NCBI GenBank assembly: GCA_014607495.2
Contig: CP053157.1
Location: forward strand, 7,192,001-7,256,000
Source of the DNA: Carposina sasakii
Lineage: Eukaryota; Arthropoda; Insecta; Lepidoptera; Carposinidae
Length of the DNA: 64,000 nucleotides
Direction: 5' to 3'
Below the pieces are notes generated by a model. The model saw only the letters and a list, made by a program, of their open reading frames with translations. It was not told where the DNA came from and searched no databases. How positions within the stretch are numbered: the first letter of the stretch is position 1; each line of letters begins with the position of its first letter. The translations under genes and the position numbers were made by a program. Of this stretch, positions 1-12,063 are shown one piece after another.

Positions 1-474
1 CACACTACTACTTTTACTCTACTTTTCTTTGTGGTAGAATTCCAAGTCTACTTTTGTTACGTTTATTTGTTAGAGTGGTTGGTTACTGTCTTTACTTATT
101 TAAGTTCAAAGAAGTTAATCGATCAAAGATGGTATTTAAGATTGTATTTAGGTACACAGCCATAATAAATGATTGAATGAACACGAACAATAGCAGTATT
201 GGACACGCCACGTGGATAAGGTATTTATGCAACGTCGTCAGCTATATTACATTTTATTATATAATATCATTTATCGGTTTTCGTTATGTTTGCAAATAAA
301 TTGAAATTATTTAGAACAATTTTGGTACCAAGCCACATTACGCTAATGTTATTACTTAATGTCAATCATCTCTTTTCATTATACGATCTCTACAAGTATC
401 TGTTATGTACTAAAATTATTTCAATATTTGGTCCTGAGTTAATTGAGTTAATGCGAGTAGGTATATGATATGTC
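1..474. other. No recognisable feature
   Basis: AT-rich sequence. The 60-codon frame at 286-468 has AT-driven composition and no motif, and I treat it as chance. Confidence 0.5.
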
Positions 475-670
475 TGCTCCATCTTACGTGCATGTCGTAA
501 AAGTCGACTATGAAAGTCAGGGACGTTGGGCGATGAGCTATCAATTTGTCACTGATCTTTTACATCTAGCCAAGCTAAACGTAGCTGTAGGATGTCCTTC
601 GTCATCCTGCAGTTCTGGCTACCCTATTTTAGAAAATAACTGTATATTATGATTCATGTATGTATGAATG
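475..670 (+). repeat. Dispersed repeat family B, copy 1
   Basis: This copy shares an ordered set of blocks with eight other places in the window: CTCC-TTCCGTGCATGTCG, GTCGACTA, GCGATAAGCTAGC-like, TTGTCACT, GCTAAACGTGGCTG, GATCCTGCAGTTCTGGCTAC and then a (TATG)n-like tail. The frame at 470-652 lies wholly in the repeat and is not a gene. The class is not clear. The simple-repeat tail suggests a retroposon, but no tRNA-like promoter boxes were seen. Confidence 0.7.
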
Positions 671-1836
671 TCGAATAGATAGAATAGAAGGAATCGACAC
701 TACGCAACCAATTAATCAATATTGCGCCTATCAACGAATACCGATGTGTGATCCGTTGACTGACGCGAACAAATTGCCCTGTCTAGCAACAGATCGGCTG
801 TAACAACATCATTTGTCCCTAACACTAATGAAAATCCAATTAATTCGGCTCCAAAACTCATTTGAAGTTTAATTGAAAACTCCCCGATGACTGAGCCCGA
901 CTTTGAATATAATGAGATTTTGGTCAAACTTGCTATTTGGCGTATGCATGCCGAATAGCAGATGAGTCCCGTTCACGGATAATTACAGCCATATGTTGCG
1001 AGCCATTTGACTGAATTTATGAATAATAGAATGCGGTGGCTATAAGGGCGCTATGCGTTATTGCGTTACGCGACGGGGATCTATTTCATATGCTCGTCAG
1101 TGCTCGTTGATTGGGGTGTAAAATGCAATTCATATTTGTTTAATAATTGTGGTGGTCTATAGCACTAATTAATAGATCATAAATAAACGCTGCTAGAGCT
1201 CTATCAAATTTCATTCGTAATGTATAATGAACACGTAAATCATAAATGTTTATAATGATTACAAAGTTTTACCTGAATGAATTCTAAAAAGAAAGTTCGT
1301 ACCTAACTACCTATTTATCTCTGATAAAACTTTAGATGAATGTTAGATACGAATTTTTAGTATCGTCCCATTAAAATGTCTATTTTCCCTCTCCCTAGTT
1401 AGCTGCATCATTATTAATCTTTCTGCTTCCAGCAGACCAGAAAACTGTCATCCAAATAGAGAAAAACACTAAATAGATGAGCGTGAAATTACTGCCACAG
1501 CTAGCACTCGAACCGCTGCGCTCTGTGGTTTTTTGCATGGGCGATTATTTGTTTGACACAAAATTAACGCTTGTTATTATTATAATTTTATGATAACAAT
1601 TTTATATTTGGTTCCTATCAGATATTTATTTCGAGCTAAAAATAACAGTTTTTGTTTTCCAACCACGATTCATCGTTGTACCTAAATTATAATAAGTATA
1701 TAATGCTTCTGTAATGGAAAATTGGATTTCAGTTCCATGAAAACCGTGGAAGTTCCGCAGGAGAACTGGCACTATTTTTTCTTTAAAAAGTTTAAGTCAC
1801 CGCTCATGCTCAACAAAAAGAATCACAGTTACTTAC
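671..1836. other. Putative intron, no internal feature
   Basis: If the exon at 1837-2033 is real, this is the start of its downstream minus-strand intron, and no continuation exon is visible before the window edge. The minus frame at 712-927 shows no family motif and no splice context. Confidence 0.4.
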
Positions 1837-2033
1837 CTATCATTAGCAATAATAATGTGAGTGGTGCCCTAGGATGCGGCCTTAGGGCCCCAAGCACGGC
1901 TCCTGCGGCCACAAGGCAGGCCCCCACGACCCCTAGAAAGAGGACACACAGCCGCAGCGGGGGCCTCCCGCAGCAGGACTTGGGGGCATTGCCGTCCCCT
2001 TCTGAACACGCATAGGCTGCTCCTCTACCAGAT
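1837..2033 (-). CDS. Candidate internal exon, one-pass membrane segment, protein not identified
   Basis: On the minus strand a pyrimidine-rich acceptor (TTTTCTCTTTCAG) ends at 2034 and a strong donor (GTAAGT, 1836-1831) follows. The 197 bp between are 1 + 65x3 + 1 bases, so one frame is open from junction to junction. The other two frames are stopped. The open frame begins SGRGAAYACSEGDGNAPKSC, continues CGRPPLRLCVLFLG, then a Gly/Ala/Val/Leu stretch, and ends RAPLTLLLLMI with a split codon starting G. Residues 27-50 form a strong hydrophobic segment preceded by Arg/Pro, so this is probably a membrane protein. A second hydrophobic run starts at the donor and would continue in the next exon. 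Third codon positions are GC-rich, in sharp contrast to the AT-rich surroundings. I do not recognise the family. The plus-strand frame over the same bases (1722-2015) is its shadow. Flanking exons are not visible. Confidence 0.6.
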
Positions 2034-2664
2034 CTGAAAGAGAAAAATTATTATTGGACAAATGTCACAGGTTTAGATGACAGTAATACATGGTGGTCGG
2101 TGTTAATACAAAATCGCATCTAAAGTTAGACACTGCATAAAAGTGTCAAATTTAGGCAATGATTACCTCATGCAATTTTTAAATACTTTTCTAATAACAC
2201 GGCTAGAATCAATTTAACAAAGTAAATTAATTGATTACTGAATTCAGAATATCGAAGTTTGTTTCGAAGACGTAAATCATAGAAATTATGACTACAGACG
2301 AGATCTTTATTAAAGAAATAAGCATCTAACGAAGCATCGTAAAATTGCAGAGAAGATCGATGTGGACAAGTCCTTACATAACAGATGAATTTAAATCCAC
2401 TTTATTGAAAATGCCTACCATTTCATGGAGCGAACTCACGTTACTACATAATGCATGTCACTAACAGTGTGCGCTCTTGTGATAGTCAGCTTAGGCGGTG
2501 TTAGAGCAAATAGCTTGTATGAGGTAGCAAATCTACCCGCTTAATTATATACAGATTCATTATCCTGGCAGTTTCCTGCATTATTGTGTTGTATTGTTAC
2601 CGCTTTCGCACATGGCGAGTTGTGGACAGAATTAGGTAAGTTATCATTATGCTAACAAATATTA
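2034..2664. other. Putative intron upstream of the exon
   Basis: AT-rich, with no further exon found. The block ATTAGGTAAGTT occurs twice, near 2632 and at 2661, next to the foldback element. Confidence 0.4.
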
Positions 2665-2837
2665 GGTAAGTTTGTTTGTTTGTTACCTTTTCACGCTTTA
2701 TTTACTCAACTAAAATTCTTAAAAAGTTAAAGTTAAACTTAACTTAAAAGTTTCATGCTTATATACACGGGAATAATTACTGATTATCTAAGTTAGTTGA
2801 CAAAATAAAGCGTGATAATGTAACAAAACAAACTTAC
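2665..2837. mobile_element. Foldback (MITE-like) element
   Basis: The left arm GTAAGTTTGTTTGTTTGTTA followed by CACGCTTTATTTACTCAACT is mirrored on the right by AGTTGACAAAATAAAGCGTG and TGTAACAAAACAAACTTAC, giving arms of about 50 bp with a few mismatches. The AT-rich centre holds smaller inverted motifs (GTTAAAGTTAAACTTAACTT). No coding sequence and no clear target-site duplication were found. Confidence 0.55.
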
Positions 2838-3250
2838 TTTTGCATTTAATTATTTAGTTGGGATTGCTCTTAATGTGGCATTATCATTTTGTTAAGATCA
2901 TGGAACTTAAACCAGCAGTGGGATATGAAATCCTTTTTCTAATAATAAAATAATTAGACAAATGATTCGGTCAGTCGCGTCGGTATAGAATCTCGAAATA
3001 TAAATGACCCTTCCACTAATGGCGTTCCGTTGTATTCTGACATTTTGAGCTGTAACCAGTTTTGCTTTATTTTCGGACATTTTTCCACTTTCAGTGTCCG
3101 TTTCGTCTCCCATGTTTCACTCTCAATTAGTGCTTCGATTTACGTAGGTTGGTAAAAAATCGTTATCATTGAATATAGGGATCTTCTGTATTTTCATTGG
3201 GAGAATTTGGTAATGTAGATATGACTTACTTGACTTGGTATGTATACCTA
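2838..3250. other. No recognisable feature
   Basis: The minus frame at 2907-3113 has no motif or splice context. Confidence 0.4.
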
Positions 3251-3622
3251 CAGGGTGTTTTTTTGTAGCCACCTTTAACGAAGGGTACGTATTCTATATA
3301 TGAAATAAAGTAAGTTTATGCCAAAAAATATGCTAGAATTTTTTTTTTTTTAAATTTAAATTCCTTGATCGTGCGAAATTTATAGTGTCTAGTGTTTATA
3401 TTAGTTTTTTTATAGACAGATATTAATAATTTTTCGTGAAAAAATCCTGCTACGCGCGTCTATGTGCATTTATGCAGAAAAACGCAGTCTATTTACTCAA
3501 CTTTGGACCCTAATATTTTGGAAACCAGAAACTTCCCAGGTATGCTTCCATGAAGAAAAATGATCGTGATGATGAGGAGATTCCGTAGTTTTCGGGAACG
3601 TTGATGACCAAAAATCATCCTG
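3251..3622 (-). mobile_element. Non-autonomous DNA transposon family A, copy 1
   Basis: Reverse-oriented copy of the element seen at 16356, 23776, 38704, 42376 and 60661. It begins TA|CAGGGTG and ends CATCCTG|TA, so a TA target duplication flanks a 7-bp terminal inverted repeat. Internal landmarks match the other copies: CTACGGAATCTCCTCATCAT, CTGCGTTTTTCTGCATAAAT and AAACTTACTTTATTTGATGT (all read on the element's forward strand). It has no open frame. TA duplications are usual for the Tc1/mariner superfamily, but the parent transposase is not in this window. Confidence 0.85.
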
Positions 3623-4963
3623 TATAATAGGCAGATAAATATTATAAAAAATAAGACACCGAGGATGATGTGCCTGCTTACCTACTTACAAATCTATAAT
3701 CATAAACGTTTTATATAATAATATAAAAATTCATTATTGAAGCTACAGGTTAATCCATAAATTTTTTAAAAAGTAAAATACATAATTTATACACTCATTT
3801 ATAATGTATACCTATAAATAAATAGGTATAGGTAAGAGCCTAAGTATGTATACGCAACATTTTTATCGAAGCGAAGAGTGGACGTGCCTAATCAAATTTG
3901 TATCAAATTAACCATTAATAACACATTGTGCATAAGGGTCACTATTCATTCCAAAATCCATCTCGTACGCGTACCGACATGCGGGACTATGCCTCAATGC
4001 ACACCAGGTCTTTGACCCCATAATCTAAGGGAAGAGGGCTCTTAGACTATTAGTTAATATCGGAACACACTCTTTTATCTATGTCACGCTTTACGATCGT
4101 TGAATCTATTATATCTCTGTTTTATTCAATCCAAATCGGCCTCGATGCTTTGGAAATAGTTTGAATAGAGTAGATTATAATATCAAAGATTTCTAGATCA
4201 AAAGAAGGCTACGATTTCAAAAGGTTTCAAACAAAACTTACCAACGATGATTGGTGTTTAACTCACATGGCATTGAAATGCTAAATGATTAGAGTATTCA
4301 GTCTAAATTCATTGTTTAAAGGCGTATTTATAATTTACAACCTTGAGCCGATTACACCCCAAAGTAGCATGCACTAACATGCATATATAAGGTGCAATAA
4401 AAGTATCAAAACTTGCTTAGTCCTGAGTCTTTAGAGTGAAGAGATATTGTACTTATGTAATTTCTATTGTCTAATTTAAAATATTTTTTCTTGTAAGCAT
4501 CTCCGGCTTACCTATATTCCTACATAGTTTCATGTTAATAGGATGTTCAAATAATTTAAAGACACTTTATAGGTAATACATCCTAGATAGACCTCGCATC
4601 GACGACATCGAAAACTGGTTTTATTTGTGAAAATAGGTCGTTCTATCAAGTGGTATCTGATAGCGCATAAATAAACTTTGAAAAAGTACTTACATCTGCG
4701 CGGAACAGATCCGTATTCCCTATATAAAACCGATAAAACTCGGGGCGTTCGAAGTTTCCAATAGCGATAGTAGTTGAACTGACAGATGGACGTTTTGATA
4801 AATTACTGGAGGCACAATAACATTCATTCTTTAGACTGTTTTTATGTTTTTTAATCCAGCCAGTCATGGCGGCCTCGCCTAAGTTCGAAAAACATGTTTT
4901 TCGTTTTCATTAAACAAACTAGACCCATAATAAAGTTTTTGTGGTGGATAGTTAGGGGTTTAA
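3623..4963. other. No recognisable feature
   Basis: AT-rich. The minus frames at 4646-4867 and 4851-5081 have no motif. The second runs through the foldback element and owes its Arg/His/Thr-rich ends to it. Confidence 0.4.
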
Positions 4964-5178
4964 GGCTCGAGCACACCGGATGCGTATGCGTGCACGTAAG
5001 CGTAAACGTACACGTACCTTTGAGTTTAATGTATAGAACTGTCACAGCTTGACGTCTATGCTTACGTCTACGCATACGCATTCGGTCTGCCCGTGCCTAT
5101 ACAGTTCCATACATTACAACTCAGAGGTACGTATACGTCTACGCTTACGTGCACGCACACGCATGTGTGCTCGAGCCT
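4964..5178. mobile_element. TTAA-flanked foldback MITE (piggyBac-type target)
   Basis: TTAA at 4960-4963 and 5179-5182 brackets an element starting GGCTCGAGCACAC and ending GTGTGCTCGAGCC. Inside, the left arm (GCGTGCACGTAAGCGTA, then ACGTACCTTTGAGTTTAATG) pairs with the right arm (CATTACAACTCAGAGGTACGT, then TACGCTTACGTGCACGC), so the arms are about 85 bp. The alternating CG/TA/AC pattern makes it stand out from the flanks. TTAA duplication is the hallmark of piggyBac-type transposition. No coding sequence is present. Confidence 0.7.
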
Positions 5179-7025
5179 TTAACTTCTGTTAACTGGTAAA
5201 GTGAATATTTAAAAAAACATGCATGATCATAGTGAGGTTAATTTAGGAAAAATAAGATATAGGGATAATGCTGAACAATATGATAAATACGTACCTAGGT
5301 AAAGTAACAGGTATGTGCATCGACAATTTTCTTAATCGTTCATTCATATTATAAGAACACGGCAAAGAGAAGACAATAGAGTTACTGTAAACTTTACAAG
5401 AGCTTTAAGTTTAGTACAAAGTATTGAATTATTTTATTTTATTAAATAAAATATCTTATAAGCGCAGTATTGTTTTAAAATATACAACAAAAGCATTAAC
5501 ATAGATTTATTCTTAATTGTTTTAGTTAAAACCCATTATAATGGCACTGTAAAACATAAAAAAACGCTCTAATTCCGACAATTAACTTTAGTTTTTTATG
5601 TCTGTTTTATCTCTGCTAGCACAAACATATTTAATTACTAAAATCATAGCACCAGCTAACTAGTAAATCTACAGAGCGATGGCATTTCACATTATAAAAT
5701 CAGTCTTTGCGATTTACGTCTAAAATCGGTAAAAGCTATTACGAAAAGTGCTGAAATTTACGTGGCCGTAGAAAATGCAAGCTTATATCATGCGAAATTT
5801 TGTCGTGTGCCTGTGCTGTTTCTGTCATTGATAGTCTACTATTCCTTTACATACTATGAGAGAGATACTAATAAAAACCGCAATGGAAACATTAAAAAAT
5901 GTGGCAATACAGTAATGTACAGGATGACGCCATCTGTACTGCGATCTTCTGATAAGCTGACACCACAATTTTAAGTCCATTTAAAAACCTTATAGCTATG
6001 GGATAGAGCACAAGTTTTACTGTTTTAATTCCTGCAAAGTTATATGTTGCGTACGAAAAGTACTTTATGAGGCGGTAATAAAGATTATGTGGGATGAGTG
6101 TTTGTTGATGGTTTTAGCCACGCGATATGAAGTACCATATGAGTCGTCACCCACAACCCTCCCAGTTAGCACTATGCATTAGTTTAATTCAATGAATAGT
6201 ATAATTTTATTCTGAAATATGGAGGGGGGCTGTTTATCGTTAGCCATCAAATGCATGTGGATCATAAAAACGTCATCTCTAACTGCACATAATGAAAACC
6301 AAACGGCACAGTACCTAATGTAATACGTCTAACAGACAAGGCATTTCAAGTAGAGTACCTAGTATTTGTCAGTAGATCGGTGTTACATATGAGTTTCGAG
6401 TGTGGAAACGAAACACCTCTAACTTAGTAAAGAAGTGACCCTGCAAATATGCCAGCTTTAACAGGCTGAGATTACCCCCGCAGTTAACAGCTTTAACACA
6501 TTAGAGTGAGTTTGTGCTTTTACTATTAACATTATATGTAAACCTCGGAAATAAGGGCGCATATAACCATACTTTATCTACACCATTTTAACTAAATATT
6601 CCAAATGTTTTCGTAGTAACATTATCAAGCCTAAACAAAACAAAGAATCACATCTTAACCAGCTCAGATTCCCTCCACCGACTTAACTTTCAACTCTCAT
6701 GCTAATCCGGCGCCCGACTTTAAAACCAGCTAAAAGGTCTCCGCAGATTAGCATAGCACTAAGGCGATAACTACATTGCATAAGGACACACTGTGCTTTT
6801 AAAACGATGTGGAAGTGTACGTACACATTCTATTTGTGAACAAATTGTTTAGTGAGGTTAAAAAGATACTCCGTGACAAGGTAAATGTGATGCCGGCTCT
6901 GGATATCTGCAGTTTTAGAACATAACAGTGCAGGTTACTCTCGTCCCCCATGATGGGGTAGGTAGTCCAGGTGTACTTAACTAGTGTAGTGGAGTCCCAT
7001 GAAAAGAACCCAATGTAAAGTGTAC
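5179..7025. other. No recognisable feature
   Basis: The 70-codon frame at 5762-5974 has no motif and no splice context. Sequence is AT-rich throughout. Confidence 0.4.
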
Positions 7026-7180
7026 AGACAGGCGCTTAGGCGCCCATAAAGATTTACATAGATCTTTGCTTGACAAAAAAGCATATTATGAATAAAGTAT
7101 GCTTAGAAAGGTGCCGCTGAAGAGATTCCTAATAATAATACCATATAAGCCTAATATACGGGCCATGACAGTTTTTGACG
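7026..7180 (+). repeat. Dispersed repeat, unit 1 of a pair
   Basis: Matches 8971-9187 in the same orientation through GGCGC-TAGGC, CATAAA-ATTTACATAGA, TTGC-AAAAAAGCAT, TATGCTTAGAAA-GTGCCGCTGAAG and GGGC-ATGA-AGTTTT. The second copy has about 60 bp of extra sequence. The frame at 7099-7311 begins inside the repeat and is probably chance. Confidence 0.65.
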
Positions 7181-8837
7181 CTATTATGTGTATTTTTAAT
7201 ATTTACCTTTTTATTAGTATTTTATTACCTTACTCTACTATAGCTAAAATTATGCCAGGAAACTTTTACTATATTATCGTTTTACCATGCATTGTCAAAT
7301 GCGTACATTGACTTTACGTCGCGTTTTTAAAACAACGTAAGGTTCACCCTAAGCCGAGGACGCTGATGATTCCCCGAGTGCGTTATGCGCACGTTAAGGC
7401 CATCGCATCTGGAGTGCTTCCAGCGGGAAATTTATGTCGTTAATAAGGGCTGGGAGGGTTAATTATCTGATTTATGTAGCCCATACAGCTCTTATATTGC
7501 GGTTTTGTTCCGTCCAGTAAGTTCGCTTACAAAGACTGTTAATGATCGTTTTTATATATACTTAGAGTCATATTCAATTAATCATAACACCTAGACTAGT
7601 TGACTTAAAGCTAAGGTATTAACATCAGTTTTTAGGTAATGACTTAGTGCATCTAAAAAGTCGGAAAAAATGTATCTTCACGGTCTAGGTTTTTTTGTAA
7701 CATTGAAAAATTTAAAAAGCATCATTTTTGAATTAAATTTTTACGTTTTCAGTGTTTTTTAAAGATTTTAATGGGAGCTTTAGATAAACTTTTTGATGTC
7801 ACCTTATTGCCTACTTTTTTAGCTGTCGAACGTATATGAAATCTTTATATGCTTATAGGTCTTGTACATCGGTAGATATTGCTAAATAAATGAATCCATC
7901 CGGACTCAGAAACCAAAAAAAAAATGGCTGTAATTTTTAAATAGTGTGGATAAAAAATTTATTACAGTGGATTGTCGGTAAAATTTATCATATTACTGCA
8001 CCCTAACGGATCGGACACCGGTGACCCGACACATTATATAAAAATGGTAAGCACTGACAGGTAGGTAAGTGTTTTTATTTTTAAGTAGATATACCATTTT
8101 TCGACATAATTTATTTAAAGCTGAAAAATTTGTTCCACAAAAAGTAGGTAACACGTATATAATAATATGTCGTCTAGCTAAAAACATCTATACAATTGGC
8201 ATTGAAAATATACCCCGTAGATGAAATTTTATAAAACTAATAATACTGTAATCTAAACGTCGAAACCACACTTGTCTTCCTGTTAATGGACTTATATAGA
8301 TCAGTAAAGTACTCCAGCGCAGACGTGGCAGTGCCATTGACAGTTTAATGGCCATCACATTATAACGGACTAAAGAGTAACTTAGTGACTATAGCAATAT
8401 TTAAGTAAGGCTATTTATATGACTTTTACTTACCTTTGGTCCGCCTTTACTACTTTTTAGCCTAGAATATACATTGAAAAACTAGTATTATCCCCTTGAG
8501 GAACATTTGTTTCAGAGAAAATGAAGTACCCTCATTGAGCAGGTAGGCGGAAGGCTACACCTTTGGAATACAAGTTTTAGTGTTTTGGTTCTGGTACACA
8601 CTGCGCGTGCTCTTTGTCCTTCCTTCATATATTTATTTCCTATTTTGGTCAAAGCAGTAATATACCTAAAGGGGATTTGTCAGGGGAAGTCAGCACAGAT
8701 CACTAATTCGAACAGGTTTCAAAAGCTAAATTTGAAAGCAGCCACCCAAATTGGAATTCGATTGATGTAAAGGGAGACGTTAAATTGTATAATTTACATT
8801 CGAATGACCTTTGAGATATGATTTTCTGTGATATTTC
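7181..8837. other. No recognisable feature
   Basis: AT-rich. Frames at 7993-8187 (-) and 8585-8770 (+) show no motif. Confidence 0.4.
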
Positions 8838-8916
8838 GGTACATATAAAGGTTGTTGCAGCAAAATTTATTTTAAATCTCTGTCCAAGAAAAACAACAGT
8901 AGCAATTTCCTATGAT
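8838..8916 (+). repeat. Short duplicated block, left member
   Basis: CAGCAAAATTTATTTTAAATC, TCTGTCCAAGAAAA-CAA and AGTAGCAATTT correspond to 9213-9285. With the larger unit 8971-9187 between them, the two blocks bracket it in direct orientation, as short direct terminal repeats or a local duplication would. Confidence 0.5.
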
Positions 8917-8970
8917 CCTTAGATATATAAATAGTAGATATATAAAGCATACAGTAAAGTAAAGCGAGTT

Positions 8971-9187
8971 ACAGAAAGGCGCGTAGGCACATAGATCACG
9001 GAGCCAAAACGTAGGCACCATAAAAATTTACATAGAGCTGACCTTCAACGATCTGCTTGCCAAAAAAGCATTAGAAAATAAAGTACCTATGCTTAGAAAA
9101 GTGCCGCTGAAGGGATGCTGAATGATAATATCATACAAGCCTAATATATAGTGTTCTGTGGGCCTAATATGCGGGCTATGATAGTTT
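8971..9187 (+). repeat. Dispersed repeat, unit 2 of a pair
   Basis: Second copy of the unit at 7026-7180, longer because of insertions such as CATAGATCACGGAGCCAAAA and GACCTTCAACGATC. It also repeats a short GCCTAATAT motif internally. Confidence 0.65.
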
Positions 9188-9212
9188 TGTTTTGTTACAA
9201 TAATTTCGGGTA

Positions 9213-9285
9213 TAGGTATAAAGGTATTTATACATCTTATTGAAGCAAAATTTTAAATCTGTCCTAGAAAACAATACTAGCAATT
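9213..9285 (+). repeat. Short duplicated block, right member
   Basis: Degraded direct copy of 8838-8916 (GAAGCAAAATTTTAAATCTG, CTAGAAAACAATACTAGCAA). Confidence 0.5.
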
Positions 9286-12063
9286 TATTTATGTCGCAGC
9301 GAGGAATTTATAAAGTTTTCCGTAACTGTTCAACATTTATGGAGAAAACATAAAAGTCGTTTGCGGTCGGGTTTGTTTCCTAAGCTTTGCTCGTAACCTC
9401 GTTGCCGACGGATTCCCTACGGGGAAAACTAAAAACTCCTCTGACAAGTATTTTAAATGTTTCGTTTCAAAAAGTTTGGTATATTTTTAATAGAATTTTA
9501 TTGTCTGGAAACATTCAAACTTGTAACAAGAGTAAGAGAGTTTATTTGAAATTGCTCTTATGCAAAAAGATTAAGATGAAATTTTTGTGGAGGCATCAAA
9601 ATTAACAAACATCTGGCATCAACATTTGAAAATTTGTAAGTTCACTCATTTCGGGAATATCAATGAATCTCATAGCAGCATTTTGAAACACCAATCTTTG
9701 ATGAAAAGGATACTGTATTCAAAAGATCTTTATAAACGGTCCCCACGAGCTAATGAGTGCAAAAATAATTGCTCTCACTAACAAATTACTCCTTGATGGT
9801 AGGTCTGACTAGATTGCACCCTTTTTAGAAACCTCGCTAATTACCCGGGAAAAGGGAACAAAAAGTTCAAACAGAAACATTAAATAGGCGACATAATGTC
9901 ACTCATGGCATTGCAAAGCGAAGCTTGGATTGTTTTTATACCAACTTCAATCATTGTATGAGACTGTTACCTTGCTTTTAGGTCCGTTGTTGGTTTTTGA
10001 CCTAACTTACATTGCACTTTGAACATTTACAATTTCAAGTAACGAAACTCTATATTAAGATTATAAGCAGGTATTATGTGCACTTCATTATGAGTGATAA
10101 TCGAAATATTATCATGATACTTGCCGATTTGTTTAATCTTATAGGAGTAGGTAGATGATGTCAGTGCACACGTTTTTAGGATTTTCATAGAACTCTCAAG
10201 ATTTTCATAGACCTACTTATCTGCTTTACTGATACTAACCTAATAAAAATGCCAATTTGTGAATAAGCGACCGTACTAAACCATGGCACTTCCTTTGAAA
10301 GTTTTAACTGGCCATTGTGAACTTTATTGCCGTGGTTAGAAGCTTGAAAAGCAAATACGAGAAGCATCCGTGCTCAGCGAAACGGGACAGCTCTGAAACG
10401 CTCCATCAACCTTAAAACTTATAAAGCTTTAGTCAAAGATGTAATTGTGTTTCTGATGATAGGTCTGGATTGATTACCTTTCCAAAAGGCATAACTTGGG
10501 TAATTATTTTTGGTAAATCTATGTAAGTATGTATGTTTATGAGAACATACGTACTACAATACCGTGTAAACCGAGTGTCATCAACCGATTTCAATTATAG
10601 TCAGAGTCACACTGATACCTTTCATTCTATTCTACTAGACTTTTAATAATAATAATGCCACTGTCTCTAAGATAAGCAAAAAAAAGGATCTGATTTCACA
10701 AATAAAATTTTTAAATAAATAAATAACTTTTGTATCTGGAAAGTGGGTAACATAAAAGCTATTTCTAAAATTATTTTCAAGTTTGTAATGAAAAATTATT
10801 TTCTTAAAGGCAATTCATAACTAAAGTGCTTTGAACTTAGCTGTCAACGCCTAATAAAAGGTTAGTATAAAAGGGAGTTAATAATGCTCTACAAAATCAG
10901 AAGTCACTTCCAGCGCTCTATGTAGAAGTACCCACATCCACACATAGGGCGGAAACGTACCCTATCGCTGGCTGTCAGTCCCGGCCCAACATCCTGTCTA
11001 GTGTGGGTGCAGCGTTCCCCCTCCTACCCTCCCAGCGGCAATTTGACATTTCACTTACCTACGTCAACGTTGCGCAAACAGAGGAGCAGAATCCACACTT
11101 CGACATGAAAAGGATAATTTGCATCGAAGATTGTACTCGTAGAGTTAGGAGAGTAATGTACGATTCTTATTTCAGGCTTCTAGTCTTGTTTGGTTGTTAT
11201 CTTCCTTCCATTTTGGTATAAAATTAACTGTAAATTTCGTAGTTTGTACTACTACTGTAAGTACTTGCTAAAATGAAATTTTCATACTTATTATAATATT
11301 ACGAAATATTGTGACGTACGAGTAGCTGTTTGTACAATTTCTAAAATTCTCAAGAAAATGGAAAATCGGAAATACTAAAGTTTTGGAGATCCACTGGTTT
11401 TAAATTAAAATAAAATTCAAAGTCATATTTCATGGAAACCAGAATCTAATCGCTTTCAAACTTATACGAGTACTACTCGTATTCGATAGGGGACTGGATA
11501 AAGCTATTCACTTAGAATTCCTTTCTTGCTCTCAAGTGCATGAACCCATCCGAGTAGAATATGAAATGAACGTTTTCCTTTAAACTTTATGAACGTCTAT
11601 TAGCAATTTAAACGAAAATGTTAAATGCTTTATATTTCACTTCTCTTGATTTTCACAGAGAACTCGGAAGTCGATATTTTCTGAACATCAAATAAAATAG
11701 GCCTACCTATTTTTAGGAGGTAGTATATTACATTTAATTTGATGTTGTGGGAAAAGTGCTATTACCTATGAATAAATACGAGCTGCTTTTATGGATGGAT
11801 ATGTTATAAAGAGAGTCCAGGTCCTACTAATAAATAAATATACCGATACACTATTCTCAGCCAGATAAACAGCTGGTTATTTATTTCTTCACCTACGAAC
11901 ATGACATTGCTACTGTTTTTGCAGATAATAACAGCCGTGTAATTAACTATGCTATGACATTCCCAGGCTTGGATCACGAAGGGCACTTTTTGTTGCTTGT
12001 GGTGGGCTGTACCATAGATTGCTCGAGGAAGAAGGAAGCATATCGAACACGACCACTATAGGC
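9286..12063. other. No identified gene; one GC-richer patch at 10905-11110
   Basis: Frames at 9387-9605, 9587-9781, 10185-10367 and 11804-11986 have no motif. The patch at 10905-11110 is clearly GC-richer, with a plus-strand frame (11003-11221) and, on the minus strand, a donor-like GTAG|GTAAGT near 11056. The minus frame leading into that donor is short and has no convincing acceptor, so I do not call an exon. Confidence 0.35.

Noticed and set aside
1722..2015. 97-codon plus-strand frame with a TTTCAG upstream
   Set aside because: The minus-strand frame over the same bases has better splice sites and a coherent membrane segment; the plus frame is Pro/Ala/Arg-rich read-through.
7993..8187. 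Minus-strand frame as a small gene
   Set aside because: Composition follows the local AT bias and no promoter, splice or domain support exists.
11003..11221. Exon in the GC-richer patch
   Set aside because: A donor-like GTAG|GTAAGT exists on the minus strand, but no matching acceptor and only a short, unrecognised frame.
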